Source of the DNA: JAVKDP01 sp040222185
Lineage (GTDB): Bacteria > Bacteroidota > Rhodothermia > Balneolales > Balneolaceae
Direction of reading: 5' to 3'
DNA: 64,000 nucleotides
Assembly (NCBI GenBank): GCA_040222185.1
Contig: JAVKDP010000026.1
Coordinates: 1 to 64,000 of the forward strand
The notes below the pieces were generated by a model that was not told where the DNA came from, ran no database searches, and was given only the letters and a program-made list of their open reading frames with translations. Made by a program: the position numbers and the translations under genes. Of the stretch, positions 61,152 to 64,000 are shown piece by piece (positions within the stretch are counted from its first letter, which is position 1; each line of letters begins with the position of its first letter).

Positions 61152-63200
61152 ATGAACCACAATCATTCTGAACATAATCACAAAGCTACTAATCATGAAC
61201 ACCACGACCATTCCGGTCATGGAGAAGATTTAGGAGGGCACAACCATCACGACCACCATGCGCATATGGCTCAGGACTTTATAAAGCGGTTCTGGATTTC
61301 TCTGGCTTTAAGTCTGCCGATTATTGCTCTTTCACCCATGATTCAGGGCTTTCTTGGATTGCGAGATACACTCGCATTCTCAGGTGATCTATATGTCTCC
61401 TTTGTACTATCAAGTATTGTCTTTTTCTATGGTGGTTGGCCGTTTTTAACAGGTCTTTTCGAGGAGCTCAAGAAAAAACAACCCGGCATGATGACCCTCA
61501 TCGCCATCGCCATAACGACCGCCTATATCTACAGTACAATGGTCGTCTTTTTCGTGGAGGGGAAAATATTCTTCTGGGAGCTGGTTACCTTGGTTGATAT
61601 CATGCTCATCGGGCACTACATCGAGATGAAATCGGTGATGAGCGCCTCTAAAGCCTTGGAAGAGCTTGCCAAGTTGATGCCATCAGAAGCACATCTTCTT
61701 CAGGAAGATGGCTCTACCAAAGATGTTGCTTTGGAAGAACTTAAAAGTGGGGATCGGGTTCTCATTAAACCCGGAGAAAAAATTCCTGCCGACGGTGTTG
61801 TTATAAAGGGAAATAGCTCTGTCAATGAATCCCTCATGACCGGGGAATCCAAACCAGTTACCAAAAGTGATGGCGATGAAGTTATTGGTGGTTCCCTCAA
61901 TGGTGAAGGCTCTCTGACGATTGAGATTAACCGCACTGGAAAAGATTCATTTCTCTCTCAAGTGATTGATCTGGTACGCCAAGCTCAAGACAGTAAATCC
62001 AGAACACAAGACTTAGCCAACAGAGCGGCATTCTGGTTGACCATAATTGCTCTTGGGGCAGGTTTTCTCACCTTTTTTGTCTGGACGGTCTTTACAACAG
62101 AAGATTTTGTATTTGCCTTAGAGCGAACGGTAACCGTTATGGTCATTGCCTGTCCGCACGCACTTGGATTAGCTGTGCCCTTAGTAGTGGCAGTATCAAC
62201 CAATTTAGCAGCAGGGAACGGATTTTTAATCAGAAACCGAACTGCTTTTGAAGAAGCAAGAAACCTTGGAGCGGTTATTTTTGATAAAACCGGAACCCTT
62301 ACCAAAGGGGTATTTGAGGTTACCGATGTCATCAATTATTCAAGCGATTATAGCGATGAGCAAATCTTACGATTGGCTGCATCACTTGAACAAAACTCTG
62401 AACATCCAATCGCTCAAGGTATCATGAATGCTAGCGATGACCTGTCTGAGATTGATGATTTTAATTCGATAACAGGGAAAGGGATTGAAGGAAAAGTTGA
62501 AGGAATATCCATCAAAGTGGTCAGCCCTGGGTACTTGGAAGAACAAAGGATTGATCAACCAAACGATGAGTACCAAACACTCTCTTCTCAAGGGAAAACC
62601 GTGGTATTTGTTATTGCTGAGGATAAACTGATTGGTGCTATTGCTCTTGGAGATACTATCCGTGAAGACTCCAGAAAAGCAATAGAGCAACTGCATGACA
62701 TGGGCATTCAATGCATCATGCTTACTGGCGATAATAAACAAACTGCAGCTTATGTAGCTAAAGAACTTGGTCTGGATGATTACTTCGCTGAAGTTCTGCC
62801 CAACGAAAAAGCAGATAAAATCAAAGAGGTTCAATCCCGTGGGTTAAAAGTTGCCATGACGGGTGACGGTGTGAATGATGCGCCAGCTCTTGCCCAAGCT
62901 GATGTAGGTATTGCTATAGGAGCAGGTTCAGATGTAGCAGTTGAGACAGGTGATATTATTCTTACGCAAAGCAATCCCAAGGACGTAGCAGCACTCGTTG
63001 CTCTTGCCAAAGCGACCTACAAAAAAATGGTGCAAAACCTATGGTGGGCAACCGGATATAATGCCGTAGCCATCCCATTGGCCGCCGGAGTATTATACAC
63101 TTATGGCATCATTCTTAATCCTGCTCTTGGGGCAGGACTTATGTCTCTGAGCACTGTGATTGTCGCAGTAAACGCTCGTTTATTAAAATTAGATAAGTAG
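61152..63200 (+). CDS. copB: CopB-type Cu2+/Ag+ P1B-3 ATPase
   Basis: The 682-residue ATPase has a very His-rich N-terminus (HNHSEHNHKATNHEHHDHSG and HNHHDHHAH) instead of an HMA domain. TM6 carries CPH (Cys334-Pro-His336) in ACPHALGLAVPL, the hallmark of P1B-3 pumps. Other motifs are MTGES, DKTGT (Asp378), SEHPIA and GDGVNDAP; the last helices contain YNAVAIP and MSLSTVIVAVNA. It exports copper(II) or silver. Starting 10 bp after the DUF3347 gene, it gives this island both CopA (Cu+) and CopB types. Confidence 0.95.
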   Translation: MNHNHSEHNHKATNHEHHDHSGHGEDLGGHNHHDHHAHMAQDFIKRFWISLALSLPIIALSPMIQGFLGLRDTLAFSGDLYVSFVLSSIVFFYGGWPFLTGLFEELKKKQPGMMTLIAIAITTAYIYSTMVVFFVEGKIFFWELVTLVDIMLIGHYIEMKSVMSASKALEELAKLMPSEAHLLQEDGSTKDVALEELKSGDRVLIKPGEKIPADGVVIKGNSSVNESLMTGESKPVTKSDGDEVIGGSLNGEGSLTIEINRTGKDSFLSQVIDLVRQAQDSKSRTQDLANRAAFWLTIIALGAGFLTFFVWTVFTTEDFVFALERTVTVMVIACPHALGLAVPLVVAVSTNLAAGNGFLIRNRTAFEEARNLGAVIFDKTGTLTKGVFEVTDVINYSSDYSDEQILRLAASLEQNSEHPIAQGIMNASDDLSEIDDFNSITGKGIEGKVEGISIKVVSPGYLEEQRIDQPNDEYQTLSSQGKTVVFVIAEDKLIGAIALGDTIREDSRKAIEQLHDMGIQCIMLTGDNKQTAAYVAKELGLDDYFAEVLPNEKADKIKEVQSRGLKVAMTGDGVNDAPALAQADVGIAIGAGSDVAVETGDIILTQSNPKDVAALVALAKATYKKMVQNLWWATGYNAVAIPLAAGVLYTYGIILNPALGAGLMSLSTVIVAVNARLLKLDK

Positions 63201-63209
63201 GAATGCAAA

Positions 63210-64000
63210 ATGAATGAATTATTTGACTACGCACCAAACATTCACCCGATGGTTGTTCATTTTCCAATCGCCATACTCATACTGGCTATTGGATTGAACC
63301 TGGTCGCTTTTTTCCTCCCTCAAAACTGGTGGGATGAAAAAAAGACCACGCTTCTTTATTTACTAGGATCTATTTCAGCCATTGTTGCCTATTTCACGGG
63401 AAGATCTGCGGCTGATACTGTGTTCCTTCCAACAGAGGCACAATCTGTTCTCACAGATCATGCCGATTGGGCACTTTGGACGGTTCTGTTTTTTGGAATC
63501 TATTCAACTTTTCGCATTGCTTTGCATTGGTTTAAAAAGCTGGAAACGAAATCGATACAGGTTTTTGCATTTGCTCTCGCCCTTCCCGGTCTCTTATTCT
63601 TATTTGAGGCAGGAGAATACGGAGCAACCATGGTTTATGGTTATGGGGTTGGAACAGGGCAATACTTAGAAGCAGAAGAAACGATAGCCCCAGTTCAAAC
63701 TGAAAATGCTGACTTAGAATCCCTATTTATTGAAAAAGAAAACGGGGATTGGGTTTGGGATATGTCCGCTAATTCAGTCAATGATTTGAAAGAGCAGTTT
63801 CACTGGCTTGAGGGGAATATGGAACAGCTTAACCCAACCGTTTCAATAGCTGACAATCAAACGTATCTCAGCTTCAATCTGACAGACCATATAACCAATT
63901 TCTTTGTAACCCATTCGGGGTATCAAAATATTCAAGTTGATATCTATTTAGATATGGGGTCTTTTACCGGGGATGTCAAAATTGTCCATCATGTTCAAGA
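63210..64000 (+). CDS. DUF2231 membrane protein (cut by window end)
   Basis: The frame is open from ATG at 63210 to the end of the window (263 codons seen). The N-terminus APNIHPMVVHFPIAILILAI is the DUF2231 hallmark and is followed by further membrane segments (TTLLYLLGSISAIVAYFTG; ALWTVLFFGIYSTFRIAL; VFAFALALPGLLFLFEAG). After residue 160 an extra soluble part (NGDWVWDMSANSVNDL ...) extends beyond the usual domain. DUF2231 proteins are found in copper operons of Bacteroidota and may bind heme or metal. The gene starts 9 bp after copB. Full length and C-terminal domain are unknown. Confidence 0.85.
   Translation, partial: MNELFDYAPNIHPMVVHFPIAILILAIGLNLVAFFLPQNWWDEKKTTLLYLLGSISAIVAYFTGRSAADTVFLPTEAQSVLTDHADWALWTVLFFGIYSTFRIALHWFKKLETKSIQVFAFALALPGLLFLFEAGEYGATMVYGYGVGTGQYLEAEETIAPVQTENADLESLFIEKENGDWVWDMSANSVNDLKEQFHWLEGNMEQLNPTVSIADNQTYLSFNLTDHITNFFVTHSGYQNIQVDIYLDMGSFTGDVKIVHHVQ

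Noticed and set aside
1..64000. CRISPR arrays, insertion sequences and rRNA genes
   Set aside because: No regularly spaced long repeats, no transposase-like proteins and no rRNA-like sequence were seen on reading.

Overview
The window looks like a chromosome segment, with integrated accessory DNA, from a bacterium of the Fibrobacterota-Chlorobiota-Bacteroidota group. The best fit is Balneolota (Balneola, Gracilimonas or Rhodohalobacter relatives). Three secreted proteins end in a type IX secretion (T9SS) sorting domain of the YPNPFNP...GVYLYRL...KK(M/L)xLIK kind. The integrase at 15.1 kb has a Bacteroidota-type N-terminus, and Shine-Dalgarno sequences are mostly weak. I saw no rRNA, CRISPR array or transposase. 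Taxonomy is inferred from sequence style only.

Layout. (1) 1-9.4 kb: T9SS cargo and cell-surface proteins: a partial cargo gene, a tiny PID-CTERM-like protein, a lone receiver domain, a GLUG-rich adhesin-like protein, a lipoprotein gluzincin and an M60-type peptidase. (2) 9.4-14.7 kb: a Y-family DNA polymerase divergent from an unknown gene, an outer-membrane-like protein, and an AT-rich pair (degenerate phospholipase D-like protein plus four-helix membrane protein). (3) 14.8-16.5 kb: one tyrosine integrase between 3' fragments of tRNA-Arg(ACG) and a tRNA with CAT anticodon, i.e. attachment-site scars. (4) 16.5-25.4 kb, minus strand: a divalent-metal efflux operon (secreted Cys protein, CzcA-CzcC fusion, adaptor, HMA-AraC sensor, Zn/Cd P-type ATPase). 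(5) 25.5-35.6 kb: AbiE toxin-antitoxin pair divergent from a 2010-residue TPR protein with a possible PIN-like nuclease, a duplicated-domain HTH protein, a coiled-coil protein and a secreted protein. (6) 35.7-49.7 kb: mobilization region with an XRE regulator, ssb behind a strongly folded leader, radC, an integrase running into an intact tRNA-Ser(GCT), phased iterons, a four-gene envelope/MIDAS cluster, a MobF relaxase-helicase and a coupling ATPase. No type IV secretion channel genes are present. (7) 49.7-64 kb: copper/silver resistance (CopA, CopZ-like chaperone, HMA-AraC sensor, CusA-CusC-CusB, DUF3347 protein, CopB, DUF2231 protein cut by the window end).

How the parts work together. The two metal islands have parallel plans: a small secreted Cys protein, RND pump, outer-membrane channel, adaptor, P-type ATPase and an AraC regulator with its own CxxC metal-binding domain. 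The RND signatures separate a divalent-metal pump (DFGxxxDGA) from a Cu/Ag pump (AIGTxVD). The mobilization genes between them suggest an integrative mobilizable metal-resistance element that also carries defence-like genes. The least explained parts are the giant TPR/PIN-like protein beside AbiE, the 11-bp-period repeats next to all three tRNA sites, the hairpin array upstream of ssb, and the MIDAS-protein membrane cluster.
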